Positions 38,040-50,851 of a stretch of DNA of 64,000 nt are shown here, in pieces. Under the pieces are notes generated by a model. The model was not told where the DNA came from. It did not search any database and saw nothing but the letters and a program-made list of their open reading frames with translations. How positions within the stretch are numbered: position 1 is the first letter of the stretch; the number at the start of each line of letters is the position of its first letter. This stretch comes from Candidatus Methanomethylicota archaeon (GTDB lineage: Archaea; Thermoproteota; Methanomethylicia; Culexarchaeales; Culexarchaeaceae), in NCBI GenBank assembly GCA_020833005.1, contig JAJHRD010000001.1, positions 135,423-199,422 on the forward strand, read 5' to 3'. The position numbers and the translations under genes were made by a program.

Positions 38040-39311
38040 TTAAATTTTATTGGTTTGTTCCATCACATTGTAGCGTAGGATTGCGGCAATGCCTCCGAAT
38101 GACTTTCTCAGCTGTTCTCCCTCTTCGGTTTCGGTTGAAATTAATTCTATTTTAACATTGTTTGCTTCTGCTTTTTCAATTATTTCATCTAAAAGATTTT
38201 GTTTGTACTTTATATTCATTTGGGTGCCACATTTTGGGCATATTTCATTTAGCACTTTATTCTCATCTGTAATATTGATTATTTGCTCCTTTGAATAACC
38301 GCAGTTTGGGCATACCATTACTATTTTTTCCAAATCACTAAGGGCTGTTGATACAAGGATTTTTTCCACAAGATTCATGGATAATAGTTTTTCTACTTCG
38401 CCAAGTCCATATGTTATACGACTATCGCCTTTTACCAGATTTGACAAAAATTCTTGCACAACGTTTTTCTCATGCATATATTTAATGTTTTGCAGTATAT
38501 CTTTGCTTCTATTTATAAGCTCATATATTCCTTCTTCTCCTGTGTATCCAGTGTCTATTATACCTATAATTTTTGATTTTAGTGTATAATGGAGGTAATC
38601 CCCTTTTACGAAGTCCTCTTTCGTTTTTCCTGGGCCTCCTATAATCAGCCCCTTTATTTCCACATCTGAATGTAGAAAGAGTTTTTCTGCGTACTCTGCA
38701 ATTCTTTTATAAAACTCATGAGCCATCTGCTCTATAACTCTCTCATATCTTCTCTGAGATTGCCCTCCAGCGTCATGTTTTCCAGGAACTCCAGAAGTGA
38801 TGGTGTCAAGTATACGTAGTTGTCTACCCTTTAGAATTGCGAAGGTTGCTTCATTTCGATCCATTACGATTAGGCCGTAAAAATCTTTTTCGCTAAGGAT
38901 CTCTTTGAGAGGATCTAAGTAGAATCTGCTGTCACATCGATATAGGTATATGTTGATTGGTTCTGGAGGTATAATTATGTGCACTTCCATCCTTTCGTTT
39001 CCAGGAACATCGGTGGATGTGTATCCACAAAATATAATTAGACCATTTTCTGGAACTGATTTAAACAGTTTTAATCTTTGCATACATGATGTTAGAGCAT
39101 CTAGTACATGATGTCTAGTTCGTCTATCTTTTATGTTGCTAGCTTGGGAATATTCTTGCTTAAGAGCATTCATTACGTCAGATATTTGACGGCCAGGAGG
39201 GATATATAAACTAATAAGTTCAGTTCCTCTACCTTCTTTACTTTCCAATTCTTTGATGAGTTTTTGGAACTTGTATTCTTCAATTGAACTTTTCATATTA
39301 GGTTTGCTCAA
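38040..39311 (-). CDS. prf1: Peptide chain release factor aRF1
   Basis: Recognises all three stop codons. Domain 1 has the NIKS-like motif as NIKD at residues 59-62 (SQASNIKDRRTR), domain 2 has GGQ at 182-184 (AGGQSQRRYE), and domain 3 includes a zinc-ribbon-like pair CPNCGYSKE and CPKCGTQM. 423 residues. The frame starts with TTG at 39311; an ATG at 39296 (MKSSIEEY) is also possible. Divergent from the UMP kinase gene. Confidence 0.95.
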   Translation of the reverse strand: MSKPNMKSSIEEYKFQKLIKELESKEGRGTELISLYIPPGRQISDVMNALKQEYSQASNIKDRRTRHHVLDALTSCMQRLKLFKSVPENGLIIFCGYTSTDVPGNERMEVHIIIPPEPINIYLYRCDSRFYLDPLKEILSEKDFYGLIVMDRNEATFAILKGRQLRILDTITSGVPGKHDAGGQSQRRYERVIEQMAHEFYKRIAEYAEKLFLHSDVEIKGLIIGGPGKTKEDFVKGDYLHYTLKSKIIGIIDTGYTGEEGIYELINRSKDILQNIKYMHEKNVVQEFLSNLVKGDSRITYGLGEVEKLLSMNLVEKILVSTALSDLEKIVMVCPNCGYSKEQIINITDENKVLNEICPKCGTQMNIKYKQNLLDEIIEKAEANNVKIELISTETEEGEQLRKSFGGIAAILRYNVMEQTNKI

Positions 39312-39399
39312 TTTAGTACACCAGCTGCCTATTTAAGTGATTCAAGATAGAGAGAATACTCCAAATCTTTATAAATTTTCTTATCTAAAAATTGATTTA

Positions 39400-40119
39400 A
39401 TGAGTAAAAAAGTAGTTATAAGGCTTGGTGGACACATATTATTCCGTCAAGGTATAATTGATGTTGGTAAGGTTAAAGAGATAGCTGATGTAATTAAGAG
39501 TCTTAATGATAAGGGGGCAATTATAAGAATGGTGGTAGGTGGAGGAGGATATGCTAGGGATTACATAAATGCTGCTGAGGCTATTGGCGCTTCTGAATTT
39601 GAGAAAGATTATCTGGCAATAATGATTACGAGGGCAAATGCATTTTTATTTGTAATTGCACTTAAGGACTACGCGTATAAAAAAATTCCTCAAACGTTAG
39701 AGGAAATATTGAGCATAGATGGTTTAACGGATAAAATTATAGTTTGCGGAGGCCTCATGCCAGGTCAATCCACTGTAAGTGTTGCAACTACTATTGCAGA
39801 AGCTATAAAAGCGGATCTCATTATAAATGTAACTAACGTAGATGGAGTATATACATGTGACCCAAGAACACACCCAGAAGCAAAACTTCTTAAAAAAGTT
39901 ACAACGAATAAATTAAGGGAAATACTGAGGGAACAAAAGGTAAAGGCAGGATATTATGAATTAGTGGATATTCATGCAATAAGCATTATTGAAAGATCCA
40001 GAATACCCTTAAGAATAATAAATGGAAGTGATGCAAACAATATCGCTAGAGCATACATGAATGAAGATATTGGTACACTTGTAATTCCTGGAAATACTGA
40101 TACCATGATGAAAGAGTAA
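39400..40119 (+). CDS. pyrH: Uridylate kinase (UMP kinase)
   Basis: Phosphorylates UMP to UDP. Amino-acid-kinase fold of about 239 residues: KKVVIRLGGHILF, MVVGGGGYARDYI, GLMPGQSTVSVAT, NVTNVDGVYTCDPRTHPEAKLL. Archaeal type PyrH is short of the bacterial regulatory features. The ATG at 39400 (MSKKVV) is the family start; extra in-frame codons upstream are not conserved. Last gene before the rRNA promoter region. Confidence 0.95.
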   Translation: MSKKVVIRLGGHILFRQGIIDVGKVKEIADVIKSLNDKGAIIRMVVGGGGYARDYINAAEAIGASEFEKDYLAIMITRANAFLFVIALKDYAYKKIPQTLEEILSIDGLTDKIIVCGGLMPGQSTVSVATTIAEAIKADLIINVTNVDGVYTCDPRTHPEAKLLKKVTTNKLREILREQKVKAGYYELVDIHAISIIERSRIPLRIINGSDANNIARAYMNEDIGTLVIPGNTDTMMKE

Positions 40120-40132
40120 AATAAATATACTA
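40119..40132 (+). promoter_or_regulatory. Candidate rRNA operon TATA box
   Basis: AAATAAATATAC immediately after the UMP kinase stop resembles an archaeal box A. A start about 25 bases downstream would fall near 40151-40155, exactly at the base of the first leader stem. An alternative is AAAATATTTA at 40144-40153. Position-based inference only. Confidence 0.35.
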
Positions 40133-40154
40133 GAAAACCAGTAAAAATATTTAG

Positions 40155-40231
40155 CCCACACTCAAAAAGGCGGCGTCAACTAGACGGGGGATGAAATCCC
40201 CTTGGATGAAAAGTTGGCCTCCAAGTGTGGG
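40155..40231 (+). ncRNA. Structured leader RNA upstream of 16S rRNA
   Basis: An outer helix CCCACACT (40155-40162) pairs with AGTGTGGG (40224-40231). Inside are a CGTC/GACG hairpin with loop AACTA, a GGGGAT/ATCCCC hairpin with loop GAA (40187-40201), and AGTTG near 40211, which could pair with CAACT in the first loop as a pseudoknot. Then follows the left half of the 16S processing stem. No known RNA family recognised. It may be a separate small RNA or an rRNA leader element. Confidence 0.45.
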
Positions 40232-40274
40232 TAAAGTTATGTGGACCTAAATCTCATCAGTTTAGGTCTGAAGA

Positions 40275-40301
40275 GGGCCCAATCCCCCGTGAGTGCCCCC
40301 C
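40275..40301 (+). other. 16S processing stem, 5' half, with bulge-helix-bulge
   Basis: GGGCCCAATCCCC, then CGTG, the AGT bulge (40292-40294) and GCCCCCC. It pairs with 41844-41870: outer CCCC/GGGG helix, central four-base-pair CGTG/CATG helix, and inner GCCCCCC/GGGGGGC helix. The two three-base bulges on opposite strands, four base pairs apart, make the motif cut by the archaeal tRNA-splicing endonuclease. Confidence 0.9.
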
Positions 40302-40330
40302 ACAAAATTAAGTTATGCGCGGCCGTACTA

Positions 40331-41832
<1,502 letters not shown>

Positions 41833-41843
41833 AAGTTATAAAT

Positions 41844-41870
41844 GGGGGGCCATGAGTGGGGATTGGGTCC
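41844..41870 (+). other. 16S processing stem, 3' half, with bulge-helix-bulge
   Basis: GGGGGGC, CATG, AGT bulge (41855-41857) and GGGGATTGGGTCC pair with 40275-40301 as described there. Confidence 0.9.
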
Positions 41871-41878
41871 ATTAAATA

Positions 41879-41940
41879 TGCAATCTGAAGGGGAACCCCT
41901 TCAGATGAAGGGCGAAGGGGGTTATACCCTTATGATCGCC
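41879..41940 (+). other. 16S-23S spacer with perfect hairpin; no tRNA
   Basis: The short spacer contains ATCTGAAGGGG and its inverse CCCCTTCAGAT separated by AA, a strong hairpin. There is no spacer tRNA-Ala, unlike euryarchaeal rrn operons. Confidence 0.85.
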
Positions 41941-41987
41941 ATGCATAGTTGGGAACGTTAATTGGCATATTTTGCAAGTTATGCCAC
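41938..41987 (+). other. 23S processing stem, 5' half, with bulge-helix-bulge
   Basis: GCCATGCATAGTTGGGAA, then CGTT (41956-41959), bulge AAT (41960-41962) and TGGCATATTTTGCAAGTTAT onward. Pairs with 45044-45093; a nearly perfect 43-bp stem. Confidence 0.93.
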
Positions 41988-45036
<3,049 letters not shown>

Positions 45037-45043
45037 ACCCGAG

Positions 45044-45093
45044 GTGGCATAACTTGCAAAATATGCCAAACGATATTCCCAACTATGCATGGC
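45044..45093 (+). other. 23S processing stem, 3' half, with bulge-helix-bulge
   Basis: GTGGCATAACTTGCAAAATA onward, AACG (45069-45072), bulge ATA (45073-45075) and TTCCCAACTATGCATGGC pair with 41938-41987. RNase P RNA begins six bases later. Confidence 0.93.
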
Positions 45094-45098
45094 AATGT

Positions 45099-45431
45099 GG
45101 GGGGTGAGTGGTGGAGCAGGCGCCGGGCAAGGAGTGTACTCCTTGCCTGAGGAAGCCCACCCCCATTGTGGCACCGCAACCCCACTTATAGGGGTAGGAT
45201 GAGAATCCTAGCGTGGCACAGAAACGACACCCCTTCCAGCTAGATGAAGATGATGTAGCATAGGCCTTGTAAAAGGCCGAGCAAGCTATTGATGAGGCTG
45301 GAAGATTGGTTGCAACGGCCAGCTTGCGGGGGTAAGGCCAAAAAGGAGCCTATGAGGGCCACATGAGGCTCGGGTAGGCCGCTTAGACGAATCCTGCTAA
45401 AACAAAAGGTGGGCTACCACCACACACCCCC
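45099..45431 (+). ncRNA. rnpB: RNase P RNA (archaeal type A)
   Basis: Catalytic RNA that makes tRNA 5' ends. P1 is GGGGGTG-A-GTGGTGG at 45100-45114 pairing with CCACCAC-A-CACCCCC at 45417-45431, with one A-A mismatch. P3 is GGCAAGGAGT/ACTCCTTGCC. P4 is formed by AGCCCACC after GAGGA (near 45155) and GGTGGGCT near 45408. Conserved blocks CACAGAAACGACACC (near 45217) and TTAGACGAATCC (near 45383) match the universal cores. 333 bases. It lies only six bases beyond the 23S processing stem and abuts the Tsr3 stop codon on the other strand. Confidence 0.93.
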
Positions 45432-45964
45432 TACTTAATTACGTAATGTCGATAGAACTCTTCTTCAATTCTTCTAATTTCAAATTCATCTCTTGCTTTC
45501 AGATAAGAATCTATTAACAATTTATTTAGGAAGAGGAAGGTTTCACCCCATTTAAAAAGAGATAACAATCTTACGGCAAGATTCAATTTCCCTATTATTA
45601 TTAAAGCAGATGCAAATGCTTCAACGCTACTTAAAATGTATGGTTTCGCATAATTAGTTGGATTGGCAGCAAAAAATAAAGGCAATCTTCTTCCCATATT
45701 AATGTTTTTAAATTTGTCCAAAATAGTAGTATCTTTCCACGAACAGTCTATGACAACTAAACCCCACTTTTCTACCATCGATTTATCAGTTACGCTTAAT
45801 ACTTTATTTGATAAAGGGTTTAAAACTATAGAAGATTTATTTGCATACTTCAGAGATGGAATAAACTTGACAAAACCATGCTTTTTTAGTTTTATTGAAG
45901 TACATTTATGAGGATCGCATTCATGCAAATGCCAAACGTATAAAGGAGGTAGCTCATTAACCAT
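45431..45964 (-). CDS. tsr3: Tsr3: rRNA aminocarboxypropyltransferase (DUF367)
   Basis: Transfers the 3-amino-3-carboxypropyl group from SAM to an rRNA pseudouridine (helix 31 in eukaryotic 18S). About 177 residues: LYVWHLHECDPHKCTSIKLKKHG, LVVIDCSWKDT, RRLPLFFAANPTNYAKPY, LSSVEAFASALIIIG and FKWGETFLFLN, all Tsr3/DUF367 signatures. ATG of MVNELPP preferred. Location next to the rRNA genes suits its job. Confidence 0.92.
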   Translation of the reverse strand: MVNELPPLYVWHLHECDPHKCTSIKLKKHGFVKFIPSLKYANKSSIVLNPLSNKVLSVTDKSMVEKWGLVVIDCSWKDTTILDKFKNINMGRRLPLFFAANPTNYAKPYILSSVEAFASALIIIGKLNLAVRLLSLFKWGETFLFLNKLLIDSYLKARDEFEIRRIEEEFYRHYVIK

Positions 45965-46046
45965 TAAAGAAGACACCATCAGAATATAAAGTTCATTTGC
46001 TAAAGCTTAAATTTTAGTTTCGTAATAAATTAAGAAGGAGAATATT

Positions 46047-46289
46047 ATGAGTATGGCATTTGTACTTATAAATACTGAAATTGGTGCTGAAAGAGAAGTT
46101 GCAAAAGAAATTATACAAATTGAGGGGGTAGAAGAAGCGTATGTAATCTACGGTGTATATGACATTATTGCAAAGGTCAGAGCAGAAAATATAGATAAGC
46201 TAAAGGAAATAATAACACTAAAAATAAGGAAAATGAGTAAAGTACGATCGACGTTGACTATGATCGTTGTTGAGGCAGGAAAAAAATAA
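46047..46289 (+). CDS. Stand-alone RAM (Lrp/AsnC ligand-binding) domain protein
   Basis: 80 residues: MAFVLINTEIGAEREVAKEI, VEEAYVIYGVYDIIAKV, MSKVRSTLTMIVVE. This is the RAM fold without an HTH. Such proteins form octamers and can bind amino acids or modulate full-length Lrp regulators. GGAG lies about seven bases before the ATG. TiaS follows in the same direction. Confidence 0.9.
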   Translation: MSMAFVLINTEIGAEREVAKEIIQIEGVEEAYVIYGVYDIIAKVRAENIDKLKEIITLKIRKMSKVRSTLTMIVVEAGKK

Positions 46290-46340
46290 AATATTTAGCA
46301 AAACACCCTCCACTTTTTAATGTTATTTATGCACATAAAG

Positions 46341-47693
46341 ATGCATATAGGAATCGATGATACAGATTCACTCAGTGGTGGATGTACAACATATGTAGGA
46401 GCATTAGTAATTGAAGAACTTTTAAAAAATGAAAAAGTCAAATTTCTAGATTACCCAAACTTGATAAGGTTAAACCCAAACATACCTTGGAAAACTAGAG
46501 GTAACGGAGCTATAGCATTGAGAATAGAAGTCACACATGATGAAGTAACAAAAATTGAAGAAGAGGTTATCAAAAAAGTTTTAGAAAATGCATATATAGA
46601 TGAAAATACAGAACCGACAATAGCATTCTTAAAAGGAGAAGTACCAATTTTTTTAAAAGAATTTGCATATGAGAGTGTAAGAAGAGTAATAGATATAGAT
46701 CAAGCAGTAAAAATTGCAGAAAGAAGTAATCTAAAATTGTTCACACTCAATGATAAGAAAAGGGGCATTATAGGAGCAATAAGCGCAATAGGGTTGACAC
46801 TTGACGAGGGGGATTACACATTCGAACTCTTAGCTTATAGGAGGAAAGAGAATTATGGGAAAAAGAGGGAAATAGATGAAAAAAGTGTATATGAAATGGA
46901 TAAATTAACATCCCCCTATACATTTAACAATATAGATTACGAGAAAAATAGAATATTAATTACTCCAAGAGGACCTGACCCAGTATTATTTGGAATAAGA
47001 GGAGAGAGCCCAGAAATCCTGCTAACTGCATTCCAAAAAATAAAAGTATATGAGCCTATAGAAAGATGGGTGATTTACAAAACAAACCAAGGCACAGATA
47101 TGCACTACATGGATATAAAAAGAATCAAAGAATTAAAGTGCTATGACGCTGTAAAGCTACTAGGTAAAATCTCTAGCCCACCAAAAATAATAAAAGGAGG
47201 CCACTTAATACTAACCATAACAGATGAATGTAATGACACTATTGAATGCGCAATTTATGAACCTACCAAACGACTTAAAAAGATGGCTATGCAACTACAA
47301 TGTGGAGATATAATAAAAGTCTACGGAGTTGTAAAAGAACATAACAATACTTTAACAATAAATGTGGAAAAACTGTATGTAAAAAAATTAGAAAAAATTG
47401 TTAGGAAAAGAAATCCAAAATGCCCCGTATGTGGAGCAACTATGAAAAGTGAAGGAAAAAACAAAGGATTCGAATGTGAGAAATGCAAATATAAGGCTGG
47501 TATAAATTTAAGGAAGGAAGAAGAAGTTGTTTTGAGAAACATCTACGAAGGAATTTATCTACCACCACCACGATCACATAGACATTTAACAAAACCATTA
47601 ATAAGATATACGAATGAAAGAGTAAATAATTCGCAGCAAAAAATGATAAAAAATTGGTATTGGAGTGAAACCCTTCACGCTAACATTAACTAA
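46341..47693 (+). CDS. tiaS: tRNA(Ile2) 2-agmatinylcytidine synthetase TiaS
   Basis: Attaches agmatine to C34 of tRNA-Ile2 so that it reads AUA. About 450 residues: MHIGIDDTDSLSGGCTTYVGAL (kinase-like N-terminus), IPWKTRGNGAIALRIE, ARRVIDI-like block (RRVIDIDQAVKIAE), TCCD-like SPYTFNNIDYE, an OB fold (about 290-355) and a C-terminal zinc ribbon CPVCGATM...CEKCKYKAG. Alternative ATGs lie 9 and 21 bases upstream. The initiator tRNA-Met gene follows. Confidence 0.95.
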   Translation: MHIGIDDTDSLSGGCTTYVGALVIEELLKNEKVKFLDYPNLIRLNPNIPWKTRGNGAIALRIEVTHDEVTKIEEEVIKKVLENAYIDENTEPTIAFLKGEVPIFLKEFAYESVRRVIDIDQAVKIAERSNLKLFTLNDKKRGIIGAISAIGLTLDEGDYTFELLAYRRKENYGKKREIDEKSVYEMDKLTSPYTFNNIDYEKNRILITPRGPDPVLFGIRGESPEILLTAFQKIKVYEPIERWVIYKTNQGTDMHYMDIKRIKELKCYDAVKLLGKISSPPKIIKGGHLILTITDECNDTIECAIYEPTKRLKKMAMQLQCGDIIKVYGVVKEHNNTLTINVEKLYVKKLEKIVRKRNPKCPVCGATMKSEGKNKGFECEKCKYKAGINLRKEEEVVLRNIYEGIYLPPPRSHRHLTKPLIRYTNERVNNSQQKMIKNWYWSETLHANIN

Positions 47694-47760
47694 TAAATAA
47701 GGGGGAATAGAATAGTAAAACTTATTGCCCAGAAAAGCAACATTAGAAAAATAGATTAAA

Positions 47761-47838
47761 AGCGGGGTGGGCTAGCCAGGTTATGCCGCGGGGCTCATAA
47801 CCCCGAGGTCGGTGGTTCAAATCCACCCCCCGCTACCA
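47761..47838 (+). tRNA. Initiator tRNA-Met (CAT)
   Basis: Acceptor AGCGGGG/CCCCGCT with the A1-U72 pair of archaeal/eukaryal initiators, anticodon stem CGGGG/CCCCG with three G-C pairs next to loop CTCATAA (anticodon CAU), T-arm GGTGG TTCAAAT CCACC, encoded CCA. These features rule out tRNA-Ile2 and elongator Met. Confidence 0.96.
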
Positions 47839-48557
47839 AGTATATATAATGCAAATCGTATTGAAGCTTCTCTAAAACGGAATTCTTACACTATACATAG
47901 TCGCAATGTAAGACTTCTTTCCATATTGTAGATGTAACCACTGGAATAGAATCATACAAATATACGATCTACACTTATACCTACAAGACTTTCGGTTAAT
48001 ACCTAAGAAAGCCAAATTACACGAGAACTTGATCGTGCATTTTTAATATGGAAAGATGAAAATTATGAATATATTTTGAAGCAAATTGATGACATACTTA
48101 GCTTTGATCGTAGCTTATTTTTCAGGACCTAGCTTTACAAAGTAAAATCTGAATCTACTTAAAGTGTAAAGCAGTCGAATACATGAATCGCAAACATAAG
48201 GTTCAGGTCCTGCTTTGAATACATGAGCAATCCTCCTCCTTTTTACACCACTGAAACCCCATACTTTATATAATTTTTGAGAGCATACCAAGAGCATTAA
48301 CATGTTTACCCGGAATACTTACTCAGGTCTTTTTTGCTCTAAGAGCGGCCCCTCTTTTTCCACTGGAAATAAAAGTTGATATTCTTGAAAAAGTTGTAAA
48401 TTTAATGTTTCGAATATTTTTGACTAAAATATCTAACATTCTTTATAAAAAGCATTATATATTAATTAAACCTTTTAACTAATAGAGTATTTATTCAACA
48501 TATAAACCAAAAGTAATTAATCAGAGTATTTTCCAATAGAAATTAAGGGGTGCCCCC
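47839..48557. other. Gene-poor 719-base gap
   Basis: No intact gene seen. It holds a likely decayed gene fragment (47912-48132), including one copy of a diverged repeat (47975-47993), and a minus-strand 62-codon ORF at 48115-48303 with basic, CxxC-containing sequence (VCDSCIRLL) that I cannot support as a gene. Confidence 0.6.
47912..48132 (+). pseudogene. Possible decayed gene fragment
   Basis: Two overlapping open stretches in different frames look like one broken coding region: one reads IYDLHLYLQDFRLIPKKAKL and ends at 48046, the other (from 48007) reads RELDRAFLIWKDENYEYIL and ends at 48132. Neither has a plausible start. The LYLQDFxLI segment recurs in a relic at about 51.9 kb on the opposite strand. 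Origin unknown. Confidence 0.28.
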
Positions 48558-48863
48558 TTGTCGTATATTGACATTGAAAGAGCACAAAAACTGGCACAAT
48601 TCGTTCCATTAAATGAAAGAGTAAAATTACTCAACTTAGTTATCGATGCTTGTGGTGGTAATATTTCAAAGGCCGCAAAAGAAATTGGAATAACCCGTGC
48701 CCAAATATATCGGTATGTAGGAAGAACTGAAAGAAAGGACCTGCCATCTGATGAAATATTTGCAAGGATAATAGTAGCTGCATACCGCCTTAGACCGTTA
48801 CAAACGCAAGAATTCTTTAGATTCATATTAAAGCAGGTTAGGGATCTCTTTTCAAGAATTTGA
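48558..48863 (+). CDS. Small helix-turn-helix protein (Fis-type HTH)
   Basis: 101 residues. A clear HTH, ISKAAKEIGITRAQIYRYVG, is at about 35-54 within a helical protein; it resembles the Fis/NtrC C-terminal and resolvase HTH. The C-terminal 40 residues are helical and arginine-rich. Start is TTG at 48558 with AAGGGGTG five bases upstream. The TatD gene follows 27 bases later on the same strand, so they are probably one operon. Target unknown; dyad repeats just beyond tatD are candidate sites. Confidence 0.78.
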   Translation: MSYIDIERAQKLAQFVPLNERVKLLNLVIDACGGNISKAAKEIGITRAQIYRYVGRTERKDLPSDEIFARIIVAAYRLRPLQTQEFFRFILKQVRDLFSRI

Positions 48864-48890
48864 TGTTCTAATTTTTAGTTGGTGTTGATT

Positions 48891-49652
48891 ATGAGGTTTG
48901 TTGATGTGCATTGCCATATCATGGATGGGTGTTTTGATAATGATCGTGAAGAAGTCCTCATGAGAGCGAAGAAATCCAATGTTATTGCCATAATATCTTG
49001 TGCTTTTTCAAAAGATGAAGCGATGAAAACTATAAAATTGATGAATTCCCATAAGAATTTCCTCTTCTTGACATGCGGCTGGGATTCCACAAATTTTGAC
49101 ATTAATACTTTGACAGAATATCAATCTTTTATAGTCAACAATCTTGATGTAATCATAGGTATAGGTGAAGTAGGTCTAGATTATTACTATATACGTGATT
49201 CTTCATTGAGAAATAAGCAAAAAGAAATTTTTATTTCATGGATAGCCTTTGCTAAGAAGGTTAATTTACCCATCATAGTTCATTCAAGAAATGCGGGAGA
49301 TGATGCTATAGAGCTCCTTATAAGTGAAAATGTAAAAAGGGTAATTTTACATGCATTTGATGGTAAAATAAGTTGGGCTAAAAAAGCTGTAGAAAATGGT
49401 TTCTTCTTTTCTATTCCTCCATCAATAGTAAGGTCCTCACAAAAACAGCAACTAGTTAAAAATATTCCATTAGAATCTATTATGCTAGAAAGCGATGCGC
49501 CTGTCCTCTCACCTTATGCCAACCAGAGAAACGAACCTGCCAATTTAATTTACTCAGCAAAAATGATTTCCGAGTTAAAAAATATAAACATCGAATTAGT
49601 TTCTGAGATCACTACACAGAACGCTCTTTCTTTCTTTAACATACTTCTTTGA
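48891..49652 (+). CDS. tatD: TatD family metal-dependent hydrolase
   Basis: About 254 residues, TIM-barrel hydrolase with DNase or quality-control roles. Metal motif VDVHCHIMDG (HxH) at the start, GEVGLDYYY, PIIVHSRNAGDDA, ILHAFDGK and LESDAPVLSP contain the remaining ligands. Start taken at the ATG of MRFVDVHC, with GTTGATT before it. Preceded by the small HTH gene. Two copies of the dyad repeat lie directly after the stop. Confidence 0.92.
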   Translation: MRFVDVHCHIMDGCFDNDREEVLMRAKKSNVIAIISCAFSKDEAMKTIKLMNSHKNFLFLTCGWDSTNFDINTLTEYQSFIVNNLDVIIGIGEVGLDYYYIRDSSLRNKQKEIFISWIAFAKKVNLPIIVHSRNAGDDAIELLISENVKRVILHAFDGKISWAKKAVENGFFFSIPPSIVRSSQKQQLVKNIPLESIMLESDAPVLSPYANQRNEPANLIYSAKMISELKNINIELVSEITTQNALSFFNILL

Positions 49653-49657
49653 TGGTT

Positions 49658-49679
49658 TATGGTTCCATATGGAATCATA
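49658..49679. repeat. 22-bp dyad repeat, copy A
   Basis: TATG-G-TTCC-ATAT-GGAA-T-CATA, six bases after the tatD stop. A full dyad except for the fifth position. See the finding on the family. Confidence 0.75.
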
Positions 49680-49737
49680 GACCATGATAAAATTCATGAT
49701 GGCGATTCACCATTCGCTTCAATTTTCTCATTAGATT

Positions 49738-49759
49738 CATAGTTCCATATGGATACATT
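49738..49759. repeat. 22-bp dyad repeat, copy B (degenerate)
   Basis: CATA-G-TTCC-ATAT-GGAT-A-CATT, 80 bases after copy A. Confidence 0.6.
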
Positions 49760-50390
49760 TACTTATCAAAAAGGCTTTAATGTAGTAGTTTATGTTCTAT
49801 ACATGATGAACTATGATTGTAATGTTCACAGATGTTTCAATTTCAATATATAAATTTTTCTATCATAAGCATCATGAAATAAAATGCCCATAATGAAGTT
49901 AATGTTAACTGACATCATCACCAAAAACATTTTTTGATTTTATAGATCTAGGTTACAACATTTGCTTTAACCAAATCAGTTTGTTAATAGTTCACTGTTT
50001 AGTCAAAGTTATTTGCTATCCACTTTACCTAGGATTTAATGGTGATATCTTCCTTAAATTTTATCAATTTTTATCCTAATATGCCTCCATCTTTTTGAAT
50101 ATTTCTAATAATTGGATGTCAACAGTCGAACCCCATAATTTCCAATGGAATTTTGAAAAAAAAGGAAAAAATACTATTTAAACTCTATTTGGTTTTCTGA
50201 AATAATTTAATACCGATTTTTTGGCAGAAAAACTTTATTTTTCAAAAAGCGTGATTATATTTATCTTTTAATTATATTCATACTGACGTAAACACTGATT
50301 ACAGAAAAGTAACTTTTATATTTCCCTTACTTTCCATATATTAATGTTTCTTCATTTCTATTAGCTCAGCATGTTTGGAGGTGTATAACA

Positions 50391-50822
50391 TTGGTGCATG
50401 GTTCAAGGAAGGGAGGGAAATGGTTATTGCAGTATACGTCTCCTGACGGTAATAAAATCACGATCTCTATTGAAGGATCCTTTGATGTTGAGAAAATAAA
50501 GCAATTGGTTGAATTGATTGAGTTGACAGGGCTTCCTAGTGATAATTATTCTCAAAATGAAATCACAGATGTTAACATATCACATAAAAGGAATAGTATC
50601 AAAGAGTCGCTGATAATATTGCTGGAGAAAGAGTTTAAAGATCGTTGGTTTACTACGAAGGATGTTGTTGACGCATACTATAGGTATTATGGGGAACGAT
50701 TACCTTTGAATACTGTTTCATCTTACTTATCAAGATTAAATCGCTCAGGGATTTTATCATGTAAAGGGTCTAGAATAAACCGTATGTACCGTATTTCTCT
50801 TGAAGCATCAAATTCTATGTGA
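50391..50822 (+). CDS. Winged-helix-like regulator, unknown function
   Basis: 143 residues. An N-terminal beta strand pair (RKGGKWLLQYTSPDGNKITI) precedes helices around FDVEKIKQLVELIEL, and the C-terminal half (residues 70-135) is winged-helix-like: LLEKEFKDRWFTTKDVVDAYY, LPLNTVSSYLSRLNRSGILSC. Start TTG at 50391, seven bases after GGAGGTG; a GTG three bases on is nearly as good. Convergent with another HTH gene. No family name recognised. Confidence 0.75.
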   Translation: MVHGSRKGGKWLLQYTSPDGNKITISIEGSFDVEKIKQLVELIELTGLPSDNYSQNEITDVNISHKRNSIKESLIILLEKEFKDRWFTTKDVVDAYYRYYGERLPLNTVSSYLSRLNRSGILSCKGSRINRMYRISLEASNSM

Positions 50823-50851
50823 TTATGTGATTTAAAGTCACTATTTCACAT
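50817..50851. terminator. TGTGA/TCACA stem between convergent HTH genes
   Basis: ATGTGATTATGTGA then TTTAAAG then TCACTATTTCACAT folds into an imperfect stem overlapping the stops of the two convergent regulator genes. It could act as a bidirectional terminator or as an operator; it shares TGTGA boxes with two more clusters downstream. Confidence 0.4.

Larger units (their letters stand above)
49653..50390. other. Gene-poor 738-base gap
   Basis: Contains two dyad repeat copies (49658-49679 and 49738-49759). Otherwise AT-rich with no supportable ORF on either strand. The end of the gap carries the GGAGGTG ribosome site of the next gene. Confidence 0.6.

Noticed and set aside
47761-47838. tRNA-Ile2 with anticodon CAT, suggested by the adjacent tiaS gene
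   Set aside because: A1-U72 and three G-C pairs in the anticodon stem identify it as initiator tRNA-Met.
48115-48303. 62-codon minus-strand ORF with CxxC
   Set aside because: Overlaps a likely relic, lacks a ribosome site and resembles no family I know; kept only as a note in the gap description.
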